DNA of 60,000 nt from Hydractinia symbiolongicarpus (GCF_029227915.1 NC_079880.1:12181501-12241500); one strand, 5' to 3'; shown: positions 37,700 to 49,183, counted from the first letter of the stretch. Made by a program: numbers and translations. Notes: generated from the sequence alone by a model not told the origin.

Positions 37700-37833
37700 A
37701 TAGTCGTTAGCCCGTGAAAAATCCACGCCCGTCCTTTTTATACCGCATTGCGTGCGTCTCGCTAGTTGCGCAGCTAAGCTACCATTTTGCGTGACAGACA
37801 GACGGACAGACGTATACGGGTATCATAATATAG
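37700..37833 (+). mobile_element. Mobile repeat family R1, copy 5 (most complete)
   Basis: 134 bases from TAGTCGTTAGCCCGTG through CTTTTTATACCGCATTGCG, TGCGTCTCGCTAGTTGCGC, AGCTAAGCTACCATTTTGCG and TGACAGACAGACGGACAGACG to GTATACGGGTATCATAATATAG. The ends are only loosely inverted (TTAGCCCGT against ATACCCGTATAC). No A or B box is clear, so SINE or MITE status is undecided. Confidence 0.8.
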
Positions 37834-37839
37834 ATTGAT

Positions 37840-39650
37840 TGAGGTAGATATGAATAAAAACCTACAAGTTGAAACAATTAAAAAATATTTTCTGGAAATT
37901 ATTTTCTTTATTTATATTTACATTTATCATAATCTTATCGAATACGGGTCGGGCTAGTGCGAGTGGATCTTCGTTCAAAAAAAGAAAATTGAAAAGGTTG
38001 CAAAAAAGGCAGAACATTTTTCAATTCAATGGAAAAAAATCCTCGCTGCCAGCGACCTCGGTTCGTATTATAACCAGGAACAACAATTGACGATGGACGT
38101 ATAGCAGGTTCTGACTACAAAACATCACAAACAACGAAAGGAAAAAGGAAAAAATGCAGAAATGCAAAGAATAGACTGGGTGACAGTTTTAGACATATAG
38201 AAGGAGTGCAGTATGGATATGCAAAAATTTACAATAATTAGCTGTAAGAAAACGTATTTTTCCACATTATTTTACACTTTATTTTCCTGGAATACAGTCT
38301 TTCCGATCAATTTAATCCTTTCCCAAACAAAAGGCGCTGGGAACGAGGTTGCTTGTGTACTCTATTTTTTTGTTATGCTTAGCAAGTGAGTTTACGTTTA
38401 TTTCTCTTTCGATATATAAATAATTTATTAAAAAAATAGCCACATGCTGTAGAATCAGCATAAGCATAATTCTGCATAATACAGAGCATGCAAACCCGAA
38501 GAAATTCTTTTCTTTGTTTCGAATTACTGAAGCATGAGGATGTTCAAGGCTGTTTATCTCGTAAACATATTTTTCTCGATGTTGCTCTACATTTTAGGGT
38601 AGAAGGTACAGGGACTTCAATATATCGAGATAAAATTAGCACATAATTATTATGAAGATATTCAGCTCTCCAAAGGTGTTTGTTTTTTTGAAAAAAATGT
38701 ACCATTCAGAGGTTACCATGTGATAAATTTATTTTTATCAACGAAGGAGTACCAAAATCAATTTTTCGTAATAAAACTAAAAATATGTTTTTAGAAAAAA
38801 AACGCAGTGCACCCACGTCTAGTCTTTCCATTTTAGTAAAGCCTTCAAGAGAGTCTCAGATCTTCGTAGATTTCAAATTTTACCTTTCTAAATCTCACTT
38901 CTTCATATTTCTCGAGTACGAATTTTTTTACCGGTCACCACAATTTTTTGAAAGAAGTGTCCTACATTGTGAATGAGTCAGCAATTTTTCGCGTGCATTT
39001 AATTTTATTCATCGAAATCGATCAGGGTTAGAAACAATAAAATCACACGCGGTCAGGGGCCATATTGAATTTGAAAATAACGTAAAAAAGTTTGCGCATC
39101 GCAGAATGGAATGTCTGGGTGTCTACTACCGTGAATCCAGGGGGTATGAATTTCATTGTAGATACATAATTAACACGTAAGGTCCGTGTATATATTATAT
39201 TAATAATTAGGTCTATATATTTAATTAAATATACAACATATATAATAAAAATTATAAATAAAAATATAATAATCGTATTAGTAATATCTAATATATTCAA
39301 AAAACTAAACTTACCCCTTTTTCTCTTTCCTCATTCTTAGAATCACTGCCTCCCTTTATTTTTTTACCGGGGAAAATAGTTAAACACTCGGCCAAAATAA
39401 CCGTTTTTTGGACGTTAATTTTATTAGTTCTTGCTCACCTTTAAACATTTAATGGTTTTCTAATATCCTTAATTTTAATTCTTCATTATATAATTGGTCA
39501 TTGAAATTAGAAAAAGCGTCATATACCGCAGAATAACCTCGCTCCTCCTTCACCAACCCCCGGACGCACTTATTGATAGTTTATACAGGAGAGGCTGAAG
39601 CCATTCCATGAAAGCTTTTAGGAAGAAGTGACTGCAAACTTTTACAAGTA
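37840..39650. other. Non-coding interval with possible relic
   Basis: A plus-strand frame at 37869-38090 ends in a basic Ser/Lys/Arg stretch (SGSSFKKRKLKRLQKRQN) that loosely recalls the N-terminus of some hAT/ZMYM-type transposon proteins. The evidence is too weak for a call. ATCTCGA-type motifs occur around 38560-38630 and again at 45210-45280. Confidence 0.3.
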
Positions 39651-39658
39651 TCGCAGGT

Positions 39659-40096
39659 ATGGCGAAACAAAGTCTGTCTCGTAACGAATTAGAGTTGGAG
39701 AATGTCCTAAAATTTGCGACAAAGTATGTCGTAAAGCAATTTTCAACAGATGGTAAAGAATGTTATAAAGAAATTAAACCACACTTGGAAGATATCAAAA
39801 AAGTATACCCTGGGGCACTTTCGATAGTTGATGAAGAGAATGAAGAGGTAGATACGGCTAAAATAGATTTTTCAGTAGCCGTAGCCATTTTTACGACAGT
39901 GCGTAGAGATCATAGTTTCGCTAAACCGTTGAAAGAGATAAATGAATTAAGAGACGCTATCCATTTTCCATTATCAAATAAAATCTTCAAAAGAATATTA
40001 TCTCAACTAAAGAAGGATTTAACAAAACTTGATGCAAGCGAAGATGAAATTGAAGATCTTGAAGATGAAATAGACGCAATCAGAAGAAATCTATAG
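39659..40096 (+). CDS. Unknown 145-residue helical protein, single exon
   Basis: An uninterrupted frame runs from ATG 39659 to TAG 40094-40096. A possible acceptor (TATCGCAG) ends two bases before the ATG, so the 5' leader may be spliced. The protein is hydrophilic and predicted helical, with a conserved-looking middle (DTAKIDFSVAVAIFTTVRR, ELRDAIHFPLS) and an acidic C-terminal helix (DASEDEIEDLEDEIDAIRRN). There is no signal peptide or membrane segment. The LRDAIHFPLS... helix faintly recalls HEPN-like all-helical domains found in animal innate-immunity proteins, but the RNase motif spacing is not met and I would not assign it. Codon use and frame length in such AT-rich DNA argue that it is real. 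Confidence 0.65.
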   Translation: MAKQSLSRNELELENVLKFATKYVVKQFSTDGKECYKEIKPHLEDIKKVYPGALSIVDEENEEVDTAKIDFSVAVAIFTTVRRDHSFAKPLKEINELRDAIHFPLSNKIFKRILSQLKKDLTKLDASEDEIEDLEDEIDAIRRNL

Positions 40097-40395
40097 AGCG
40101 TTGATATAGGTAAGATTTAATTTTAAAGTTCAATTTAACAACTTTTTCGGATTCGGCAACATTGAGTGGGCAGAAGTTTAGGGTTAGTTAGTCTGTTTCA
40201 AGTGCTAGTTACCGTTAATATCAATAACTTTAGAAGTATTATGAAATCCAGATATTTTCAATTAATATGATGTCAATATGCCAGTATCTATACTATGCCT
40301 ATATATGGATATATATTTTAAAGATATGTCCAGAATAAATATTTTTAGGGAAATAAAATCAATTAAAATCAATTATTAATATAAATCTAATAGAA

Positions 40396-40645
40396 CTAGT
40401 CATTAGCCCGTGGACGGACGGACGGACGGACGGACGGACGGACGGACGGACGGACGGACGGACGGACGGACGGACGGACGGACGGACGGACGGACGGACG
40501 GACGGACGGACGGACGGACGGACGGACGGACGGACGGACGGACGGACGGACGGACGGACGGACGGACGGACGGACGGACGGACGGACGGACGGACGGACG
40601 GACAGACAGACAGACAGACAGACGTATATGGGCATTATAATATAG
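40396..40645 (+). mobile_element. Mobile repeat family R1, copy 6, with expanded GGAC microsatellite
   Basis: The ends are those of the family (CTAGTCATTAGCCCGTGG at left; GACAGACGTATATGGGCATT then ATAATATAG at right). The whole interior is replaced by about 48 GGAC units (40412-40603) followed by five or so AGAC units. The open frames through it (RPSV or DGRT repeats) are artefacts of the repeat. Confidence 0.9.
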
Positions 40646-40649
40646 ATAT

Positions 40650-42960
40650 AAAAATAAATAAAAATAAACTCATTTTTCAGATACCTAGTGAGATTTTGTA
40701 CACCAGAATTTTCGTCACCTATTTATTGTCTGTTTTGCAGACCAGAGTACCAGATTTACAGACTAATTGTGATAAAACTGTCAGTAAAGTATACTGGTAA
40801 TATATAATGAATGGTGACTCTCTTAAAGTGACTAAAAATATTGTGTATATTTTAAAGACCAGAATAATGCAAGTGGTGTCTCTCTGCTCTGCAAAAATGC
40901 AAAAGTGCAAGAATAATAGTGGTATTATCTGCACAAGCCAAGCAATAAGAATTTAGTAAAATAAAAGAAAAGTTGGAAAAGCTTGTATTAGAAGAAAAAC
41001 GTTTGTAGTTACCGCGAAAAGAAACCACCATAAACAAAGCGCAATTAATAGGCTACTCTGTGTTTCAGTAACAAGCAAAGTGGATGGACTAGCAGACCAG
41101 TTAAAAAATGTGCTGAAAACATTACATCGAAAAAAATATAAATGTATTTTCAATTTCTTATTATGGCCACTTCAAGAGAAAACAATTCAACCTTTCATTA
41201 GAAAAGATTTATACTAGGAAAAAAAAGAAATGACAAGGAAAGTGCATAATTTACTTTAACTTTAGTTAAACAAAAATAATGCAGCAAACCATTTTGTCAT
41301 ATTTACCCTAATTACTGCGTATGCAGAAACAAAAGAAGATGTCAATCGGTTAGTAAAATCAGCCTATCCAGGGTGACGCTGCTCCTATAAAATCTGTGTG
41401 TTCTGAGTCAATAATTCATCTAAAAGCCATTAGCTACAATGCACTTATAATTTTGAGCTGAAATAACTAAAATTGGTGACGTCTGTCACTTTCTACCGCG
41501 TGGGTAACTAGGGACAACTTGGGACCAATTGAATAAGTTTCCCAAACCTGAGTTTTTCGGAATGGACGGGTAGTTGATGTCATCAAAAAACCTACCCCAA
41601 TATCTCTCTAACCATTTGTCAAAAGCAGATGATCTTTGACATTTTCCTTGTTCTAATTGAGAATAATTCATTTCTGTTTGCGTAAGTGGTCTTGAAAAGT
41701 TAGATATCACATTTATATCATTTTTCTTTGGGGTAAGATGGCTGATATCCCACTGAGATCGCGTCGCAGAACACGAGTGTTTCTTTGTTTTCGCCGAAGT
41801 ATGAAAGGCACGGCTTTTCGGATAATGTTGTTCTCAATGTCAAAAACGCTTTTTGGCTTTCTGTATTCCACTCAAATTTTACATCTTTTGCGTTGAGCGT
41901 CGGAGAGGATAAGTAATAGAACTGTTGTTCAGAATGAATCGTTTTAAATAATTAATCATCCCAAAAGGGTTTCTTAATGATTCTGTTTAGACGGTTGTTA
42001 ATTATTGTCTGACTTTGTTTCTTTCCCTCTGCTGGAGACACATAGTCGAAATACTCAGGGTTATGTTGGCCAAACAAGAATTTCTAAAAATTTAATATTA
42101 TTCTCTTGTCTACTAGTCTCTTTAACACTCGTGTCAGGATTCTTTCGTGTTCCTATGTCGTTGTTGCGTATACCAGTATGCCTCCGGCAATATTTTTTGC
42201 ACCGTGTATGTCTGAAAGTATTGACTGAATCGTATGTTGGAGTTCCTCTGAAGCACTATTTGGACCAAATATTAATCGTATATACTGTATAATTTTGTCC
42301 TGTGTCCAGAAGCCGATATAGATCTTGTAGACTGATCTAGTTAAAACTGGTGAAATGCGTTCTCTATCGCTTTGTTTGCGCATCTCATTTTGAGACATTA
42401 CGAATGCCGATGTTGACCTTGAGTGCGAATACAATTACAGTTTACCCACGGCACCAGTAATTTCCTTATTTTCGTTTTTACTTTCTATCTTACTGCAAAT
42501 GGGATGCGCCGTCCCACCTGCGTAACCGGTGTAACTTCCACATTGATATGCATGTTGACCTTATAGTTCGGAGAAACCATGTAAAAATCTGTTTGGAGCG
42601 CTTACAGCAGTGCATCCTTTTAGGCGTAATGTCCTTTTCTAAAACATATTTATTATATGACGGTTCGCACAGAGAACACTAAATTATGTCTTTCGTATAT
42701 ATACTCAACATAAACTAATTCTAGATTATAAAGATGCATGATTATGTACTAACACGTGACACACGGTACAAAACACAGACTCACGAACCACAGTACTAAA
42801 CATAGAGCAATACTTAGACTTATTTTTCTTTACGCAAAACGTCTTCCTTGGTATATATTTTTTGCAAGACAACTGACGAGCATAATTTTTGTAAATTGAT
42901 TATATGGTTATTCTGTGTTAATGAATTTCTACCACCTTAAGTTTTGACAAAATGCTCTTA
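40650..42960. other. Interval with degraded repeats, no firm gene
   Basis: The piece 41465-41650 is a copy of the repeat that is tandem at 56866-57480. A minus-strand frame at 42434-42153 (MSQNEMRKQSDRERISPVLT..., 93 residues) looks somewhat protein-like but has no splice context or recognised motif. Its plus-strand counterpart at 42005-42292 is a shadow or equally uncertain. Confidence 0.4.
41465..41650 (+). repeat. Dispersed copy of the 305-bp repeat family
   Basis: CGCGTGGGTAACTAGGGACAACTTGGGACCAATTGAATAAGTTTCCCAAACCTGAG and ACCATTTGTCAAAAGCAGATGATCTTTG align with the units at 56866 and 57174. Confidence 0.7.
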
Positions 42961-42962
42961 AA

Positions 42963-43599
42963 ATGAAGTTGAAAAAACAGCATTGGAAATCGTCATTTTT
43001 TTTATTTTTTTTATTTAATTTTTATGGAGCTTTGCCAGCTGAAGAAATGGTTTCCTCAATGGATACCTCAAAACTTTCACATTATAAAAGTTATACTAAA
43101 ATGCTTGTAAAGTGCTATCGCAGAGGAGAAAAAAAAATATCAAGAGAATGGGTGCTGTCACAATAATTGAACAGGTTGACTTTCTTATACAATCAAATGA
43201 AGATTACTACTTGTGTGATTGTTTGTTGAAGTGGTGTGAATTTAAACATGTAAAACATTACATCAGGGATCAAGATCGATTAGGCTGGGTTGCTGTTCAA
43301 GAATGTTACAAAAGAGAAACAGCTATTGAGGGGATGCGAAAATACTACTGTTGGCGTCGTGACGATTCAAACGCTTTTTACTTTGCAAGGATTTTGACTC
43401 ACAAAATGAAAACCTTTGTGCATCTTCAGTATTTTTAAAAGCTGTTTCAAGCAACATCACGACTGGTATGACCGTAGAAAGATTTTGTAGAGAAGTGGAA
43501 TCTTTAATGGAGATAGAAGATCGTGGCTCTCCTACAACTGAAATGCAATGTCATTCCCCTGCATTTCTCAAGTCTACGTTTTTTAACATTTCGGAATAG
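42963..43599 (+). pseudogene. Unrecognised ORF with two apparent frameshifts
   Basis: Three overlapping frames read as one protein of about 200 residues if two breaks are allowed. The first is at an A-run (43129-43137), after ...MLVKCYRRGEKK. The second is at a T-run (43392-43395), after ...DDSNAFYFARI. The final frame ends ...CHSPAFLKSTFFNISE and TAG at 43597-43599. The middle segment is rich in C, W and Y (YYLCDCLLKWCEFKHVKHYI), which is not typical of random AT-rich frames. I do not recognise the family. It sits among transposon relics, so a mobile-element origin is likely but unproven. Confidence 0.4.
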
Positions 43600-43905
43600 A
43601 ATACAAATATTGGCTTTTGTTTGAAGAAGAGAGAATATCTAAACTTGTAAGAAAAATTATTATTTAGGAGGGACAATGTGTTTTTTTTGCACTATAGTGT
43701 AGGATAAATTTGAATGCGTTTTAGAAGCAACACTGCATTTAAGAAATTAACAATTGTGTTTTTGCATGGTACACAAATTGAGAGGACGGTTATTTATTAA
43801 GTTTTCTCTTCTACGTTGACTGAGAGAAAAGAGAAGCTTTCAAGCATGAGTTACAAAAGAATAACTTAAAACAGAAAAACAGTAAGGAAATTTTATGGTG
43901 CGTTG

Positions 43906-44069
43906 ATTAGAATTTGATTTATAGCACAATGGTGTATATATGTTTTTTTGTCTAATATTTGGAGCAAGGTTTAGCACTTTTTCTATTATCATAGAAAAGG
44001 GCGATAAAATTTGTGAAGTATGATAATTAGAATTTGATTTATAGCACAATATATGTTTTTTTGTCGAAT
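43906..44069 (+). repeat. Direct repeat pair 118 bp apart
   Basis: TTAGAATTTGATTTATAGCACAATG...TATATGTTTTTTTGTC occurs at about 43908-43955 and again at about 44027-44066. Confidence 0.7.
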
Positions 44070-44181
44070 TAAACTTAAAAATTTTGTATGAAATGGATAT
44101 TTAACAAACGGTCTATCACCCTCTCAACCAGAAAGCCTAAGTAACAACATTCATCAAAGCGATCGAAATCAATATTATGAT

Positions 44182-44586
44182 ATGATTAACAATTTCGTTT
44201 CTTCGAATAAACATGCGTCAAAACTAGACCTCACACTCGCTCATCTAGACCTGTTGCCTAAAGAATTAATGTCAGGCGTCATTTACAAATATAGGTGCAG
44301 TGGCTGCAACGCCATTTATATAGGTGAGACGTCGCGTCATCTTAAGGTTCGGGCAAGCGAGCACCTCGGAGTGTCTCCCTTAACAGGTAAGAAATCAACC
44401 TCATCTAATTGTACGGCAATTAAAGATCATCTTAAAGCCTGTCACATTACTTCATCTTTTGACGATTTTAGTGTTCTCTCTAGGGGTAACAACCGGTATT
44501 TGCTAGAGATTAAAGAGAGTTTGTTCATAATGCGGGATAGTCCCCAGTTGAATAACAACATCAGATCAGCTCCATTGTATTTATAA
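44182..44586 (+). pseudogene. Penelope-like retroelement fragment (GIY-YIG endonuclease end)
   Basis: The 134-residue frame carries the GIY-YIG-type core (VIYKYRCSGCNAIYIGETSR, HLKVRASEHLG) and the later ESLFIMRDSPQLNNN block. These are typical of the C-terminal endonuclease of Penelope-like elements. In the intact element this domain follows a reverse transcriptase and nicks target DNA. No reverse transcriptase is present upstream, so this is a 5'-truncated relic, although the remaining frame is open to its natural stop. Confidence 0.8.
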
Positions 44587-44635
44587 AATTAGTATTTAAT
44601 CTGTAACTATGGTTACTGTTAAACTTGTATATATA

Positions 44636-44965
44636 TATATTCGATTGATACATAAAAATGACGTTTATTGAAATCTTCCTCATTTCAAAAATGGATACCA
44701 AGCGGAAGCTCATGGTAAAAACGTTGACTAAGATATGCCACGCTATAAAAGAATTGCAGACAGGATTGGCGAATAGAGATGTCGTAGTAAAGTATAAAGT
44801 TACCGGCCCCTTCATCTCATTTTATCACGTTTTCTGAGACTTTTCCATTATTTTTCAAACAAAAGCATTCGATTAAAAAAAAAAAAAATCGATTGATGCA
44901 TAAAAAAGACGTTTATTGTTTGTAATTTGGGATTTTTGAAATACTCCTCATTTCAATAAACAAAG
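44636..44965 (+). repeat. Diverged duplicate near the Penelope fragment
   Basis: TCGATTGATACATAAAAATGACGTTTATTGAAAT...CCTCATTTCAA at 44640 recurs as TCGATTGATGCATAAAAAAGACGTTTATTG...CTCCTCATTTCAA at 44889. The first copy follows a TATATATATAT stretch and the second an A-run, consistent with repeated insertion of a retroelement tail. Confidence 0.55.
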
Positions 44966-45340
44966 AGAACTCCATTTAAGAAACTTACCAGTGTTGTTTT
45001 CAGGTGGTTCATTTTGAAACGAAGCCAGAATGTGCCCATTAGAAGGGCCGATGGTTAAAAAAAAGCGCACTTTTAAGCTTCTTTAGAGATTAGTAAGTTT
45101 AGCAACAAATACATACAAATACATCCATATATTGTTTATTTTTTTTGTTCCTCGTTTTCAGCTAAACAATCAAATCAAGAAGATAAACTTTCGTCAACAA
45201 GTACGAGTAATTTGCTATCTCGAACTTCAAAAGCCTTCCACGCTCGATATCTCGACCATCCCTTATCTCGAACTTTTTCGTCGGTCCCCGAATATGTATA
45301 TGTTCTGCTTTTAAACACGAGAAATCACATTAAGGTTATT

Positions 45341-46215
45341 TCAACACTGTCCTCGCCAAAGAACAGCCCCTTTTTCGTTTATAATGCCTTTGAAATTTTC
45401 TCTTGTTGACTTTGTAGAAACATTAGGATTGTATCCTGTTTTTAAAACTTTCAAGAGAAAAAAGGATTTTTTGTTTTTTCGCCATTCGTCTTTTACTAAG
45501 TTACCGCTATCATCTAATGAATCAACTGTTGTTTTAGGACGACATGCATTTCTTAAAGTAGTGCTTGTACACATGTTGGGAAGCGCTAACATAGATAAAA
45601 TGATGTTTTCAATACGCTTCGAAGATAAAGGCATTGTGGTGTGAAATATTTTCCACCAGTTGATAAAATTGCAAAAAAACATTTTCTTAAATACGACGGG
45701 TGTGGACTGTTCAAAAATTCTTTTGTGAACAGTCTCGTCGATTTATTCCACACTCCACCATCATTATTTCTGCCATTACAACCTACATCCGGGCACAAGC
45801 AGTCATAATTTGGACGGGCAATAGCCTTTAATATAATGAAATGATTCTTGTAGTTTTATTTTATTAGCAAGAGCCACCATTATCTGACTTCTTGATTGTT
45901 ACATGTTTCCCATCTATTGCTCCGAGGGCATGAGGGTAATTTCAACGATTTTCCAACCTTTCAGCAATTGTACGCCATTCCTCTTGGTTTGAGGGTAATG
46001 GTATGAATTCTCTCAACATTAACATTACAATAATCTTTGATAATGTATAAAATAGCACATACCTTAATGCCAAATTGACATTAAAGAGAATAAAAGAGAC
46101 TAGCTAGTTGCTAAATACCTTAACGTCAGTGCTAGTCTCTCATCTGAAGATACTGGAAGATGCCCTTCCTGTATTTCATTAAGGATTGAAGAATTTCGAC
46201 TTTATATTCTTTCAA
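45341..46215 (-). pseudogene. PIF/Harbinger transposase (HARBI1-like), dead copy
   Basis: Minus-strand pieces in several frames follow the family order. SSDERLALTLRYLATS comes first (~46160-46100), then EEWRTIAERLENR. GAIDGKHVTIKKSDNGGS holds the first catalytic D (~45928-45875), and CPDVGCNGRNNDGGVWNKST the second D (~45798-45740). The C-terminal region is KIFHTTMPLSSKRIENIIL to a stop at 45341. In-frame stops and frame changes break it at least four times, and the conserved ENxFGIL segment that carries the catalytic E is altered, with no E visible. HARBI1-type transposases cut and paste DNA with a partner Myb-like protein; no partner ORF is recognisable nearby. Confidence 0.8.
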
Positions 46216-46219
46216 AAAA

Positions 46220-48300
46220 CATAAAATACAGTTAAGTATTTTCTTCGTAAAAAATGATCACCATATGCACAGAGGAAAAAAACACTTCAAACTGATGCAA
46301 ATTCCATGATATTTCGTATGAAACGAACTAATTAAAAGGCTCTGAATTGTCCACTGTACTCAAATGCTCGAACAAACAGCCACGCGAAAATGCGCAAACA
46401 CACAATATATACATATTTACAATGTCTCACTTATCCAATCATTTTTCTACAAGGGTGATTATATCATTGATGCATTTTTTTGCAAACAGCGAAAAAGTTA
46501 ATCCAACATCGTAGATGACATGTTGGATCGGTTTGTGCCTACCTTTCGCTAAGTAATCTTATTCTAGCGAAACTCAGTTTCCCTCATACGAAAATCATAG
46601 CTAACAAATGTGTTATAGCTAACCCCGAATGGAAGCCTACTAATGAGTAGTGCACATTGCAATCCGGGTATTATTTTTTTTTGTTTGGGTGACGATAACG
46701 AAGAAGAACAAATCTTCCCGATATTGACAACATGGGGAAAAAACAATAGAGAGCATGGTTGGTTTTCAATTAATGTTATTAAAAGCTATTTTCAGCGTCT
46801 TTTTATAACAAAGACCCAGCGATATATAATAGTTGGGAAAACATTGCGTCAGATGCTACTTAAGAATGCATTAGTAGCAGAGAACGCGAAAGAATTCAGA
46901 CTTTAAAATTTCTTTTGAGAAAATTTTATAACTTAAAACGTGGTTGTGGTGTCTCAGTATGTTCTTATGGTGTTTTAAAGTCAGCCTAGATTTTCGTAAA
47001 AACTAGGTTCCTACATATTATAGCCAAACAAACGAAAATTTGTAAAGAAACATGGAGAATATTTTCTAACAATAAATCTTATTGCTACAAGCTTCGACTA
47101 TCTAAAATATATACAATGACAATAATAATAAAAATAATAATAATAAATTCAAATTTATTAAATGCAACAACTTTGATGAACAATTTTTATTATCATACAA
47201 CAAAAGTTCATTTTACAGTCGAATAAAAAATAAAATTTTGTATCGATGTAAATATAGACAGCGTTTACACCACAGTTTCAGAGTGGCCACACAATTTTCT
47301 GATATTTCCATCAATAAAATTAAATTTTCACTGACATTTCCATGACGAAAATGAAATTTTTCCTCACTTCTCCACAAGTAAAATTTTCCTGATTCCATGA
47401 CTAAAAAGACATATCCCTGTATTTTCGATAAAAAATGAGTTTCAAAAACAACATTTTTTTAAGGCACTATCCCTTTCCACTAAGATATTTAATTCGAATA
47501 CAACAAAATTAGCTGAATTCCCCAATTTTTGAATTTTTCTATAATTCCCTGACGTTTCGACCAAGTTTTAGAATCTTTTGAATTTTCCAGGTTCTCTATT
47601 TTGCTGTACACAATTGTATCTTCTTGTAGAAGGCATTGTACAAATGTAACCACGACGTACCATAATGTGGCTTCAAAGCTCACAAGTTTTTTTGGAATTA
47701 AATCAGTTCTAGTAGCAGGTTCCTATTGAATCAATTTCAAAAGAATTGGATATGTCTTTTCTTGCGGATTTAAATATTATCAAAACAAACTTTGAACTAT
47801 TTATACCCTTCTTGTATATGATTGTACAAGATTGTACACCAGTGACTACAATTAACTGTACAATTTTGCGTACACTAAATTGTAGCAGTGGACATTACTC
47901 TTAACTGAAGAAAAATTTAACTGCAGGTATAAAACCTGTAAACTGGTGAAGTAAAGGTGAAGTAAAGTGAACGCTACTGCGCATGAACAGTCATTATTTG
48001 AACAGAGAAAAACTGAAGCTACGCGGCTTACTTTTTTACTTATTAGGGATCAATGAGTTGTTGTGGAAAACCCGTCATTGTAATGAAGGATTTTATCAGG
48101 TGATTATCGAAATAAAAAATATAAAAAATAAATGATTATAAAATTTTTAAAACATCACTCCAAGTGTATATTCGTATAAAGCGCAGATCCACATGTTAGT
48201 CTTTTATTGATCAATTATAGACCATTCCCTCTCTTAAGTATGATCGAAATGAAAAAAAAGTTTTGAAGCTGTGAAAGTACTGTGTTAAGTTACAAAAGTA
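46220..48300. other. Non-coding interval
   Basis: A plus-strand frame at 46643-46906 (87 residues, DDNEEEQIFPILTTWGK) has no recognised motif and no splice context. 47270-47610 contains diverged TTTCCCTGAC/CATTTCCATGACxAAAATGAAATTTT repeats of the kind widespread in invertebrate genomes. Confidence 0.45.
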
Positions 48301-48316
48301 GAAGAGGCCAAAAAAT

Positions 48317-48427
48317 TGACCAACATTTATAAGTCGCGGTCAACATTCTGCAAGTCGTGGCCAATAATGCGCAAGTAATGGTCAACATTTTACAAACCAT
48401 AACCAACAAGCATACTTTACAAGTTAC
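48317..48427 (+). repeat. 21-bp minisatellite
   Basis: Units such as GTCAACATTCTGCAAGTCGTG and GCCAATAATGCGCAAGTAATG recur about five times with period 21. Because 21 is a multiple of three it stays open in one frame, but no gene is associated. Confidence 0.75.
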
Positions 48428-48590
48428 TCTCTGTAGTTAAATCCAAACATTTCTTTATCTCAAAGAAGAAAAAGAAAACACGGTCTAGTCGCTTTGGGTC
48501 ATGGTCGCCACGATCATAACTGCGATGACTCACTCCACATCTAACATTTGTTTCCTGTCTCTGTCGCTAAATCATGCAAATGTCGGGTGC

Positions 48591-48640
48591 TATCTTGTCA
48601 CCATCGCCATTTGTTATCTTGTCACCATCGCCATTTGTCA
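48591..48640 (+). repeat. Tandem duplicate
   Basis: ATCTTGTCACCATCGCCATTTGTT is present twice in direct succession, with looser related sequence on either side. Confidence 0.8.
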
Positions 48641-48931
48641 GGTGTCACTATCGCTATGTATCGTGTTTTTGCCACGATGTTCTACTGTCACATTTGCTAA
48701 ACATTCATATTCATGGTCATTTTCTTCACCATTCTGTGAATGCAGTTTCATGTCTTCAATTTCTTAAAAAATAAATAAAAATAAATACATGCTTTTGTTG
48801 CCATGACGGTTGTTTATGTCGACATAGACACAAATTATTATTCTCATTTTACCAAAAAGAATTGTTATGTGAAGTAAGAATCAGCGACTTATCGCATACA
48901 TACAATTTTAAGAACTAGGAGATAAGTATAG

Positions 48932-49014
48932 ATGGAGGGTTTGCAGAAAATTGAGACAGATCTACAGTCTGAAAATGATACAAGAAAAAGTTACAGCAAA
49001 GAAGTAAACAGCAG
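48932..49014 (+). CDS. Possible first coding exon of a plus-strand gene
   Basis: An ATG at 48932 opens 27 codons (MEGLQKIETDLQSENDTRKS...) ending in a GTAATT donor. The composition is hydrophilic and protein-like. I found no in-phase continuation before the minus-strand adaptor gene ends, so the next exon is either beyond it or does not exist. Confidence 0.3.
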
Positions 49015-49183
49015 GTAATTATAAGTTGCACGGTAGCTTTTTACATTGTCCTTTATTGGACGCAATAGAACGTGAATTTAATATTTCATCCTTTTACTTG
49101 CTCCTTCCTATACACAAGACAAGTTAATTTCAGTTTCTTTCAAAGTCTTAAGTGCAGTTCACAAAGATAAACTAGTAACTTAT

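Noticed and set aside
32826-39000. Hidden GK-domain exons for the scaffold protein
   Set aside because: I looked for P-loop and GK-like blocks on the plus strand and saw none; absence by eye is not proof.
40396-40640. Open frames encoding RPSV and DGRT repeats
   Set aside because: They are produced by the GGAC tetranucleotide repeat, which is open in several frames on both strands; not a protein gene.
45384-45644. 86-residue plus-strand frame
   Set aside because: It is the antisense shadow of the C-terminal part of the Harbinger transposase.
46643-46906. 87-residue plus-strand frame upstream of the Harbinger relic
   Set aside because: No match to the Myb/MADF-like partner protein of Harbinger elements, the opposite orientation, and no other support.
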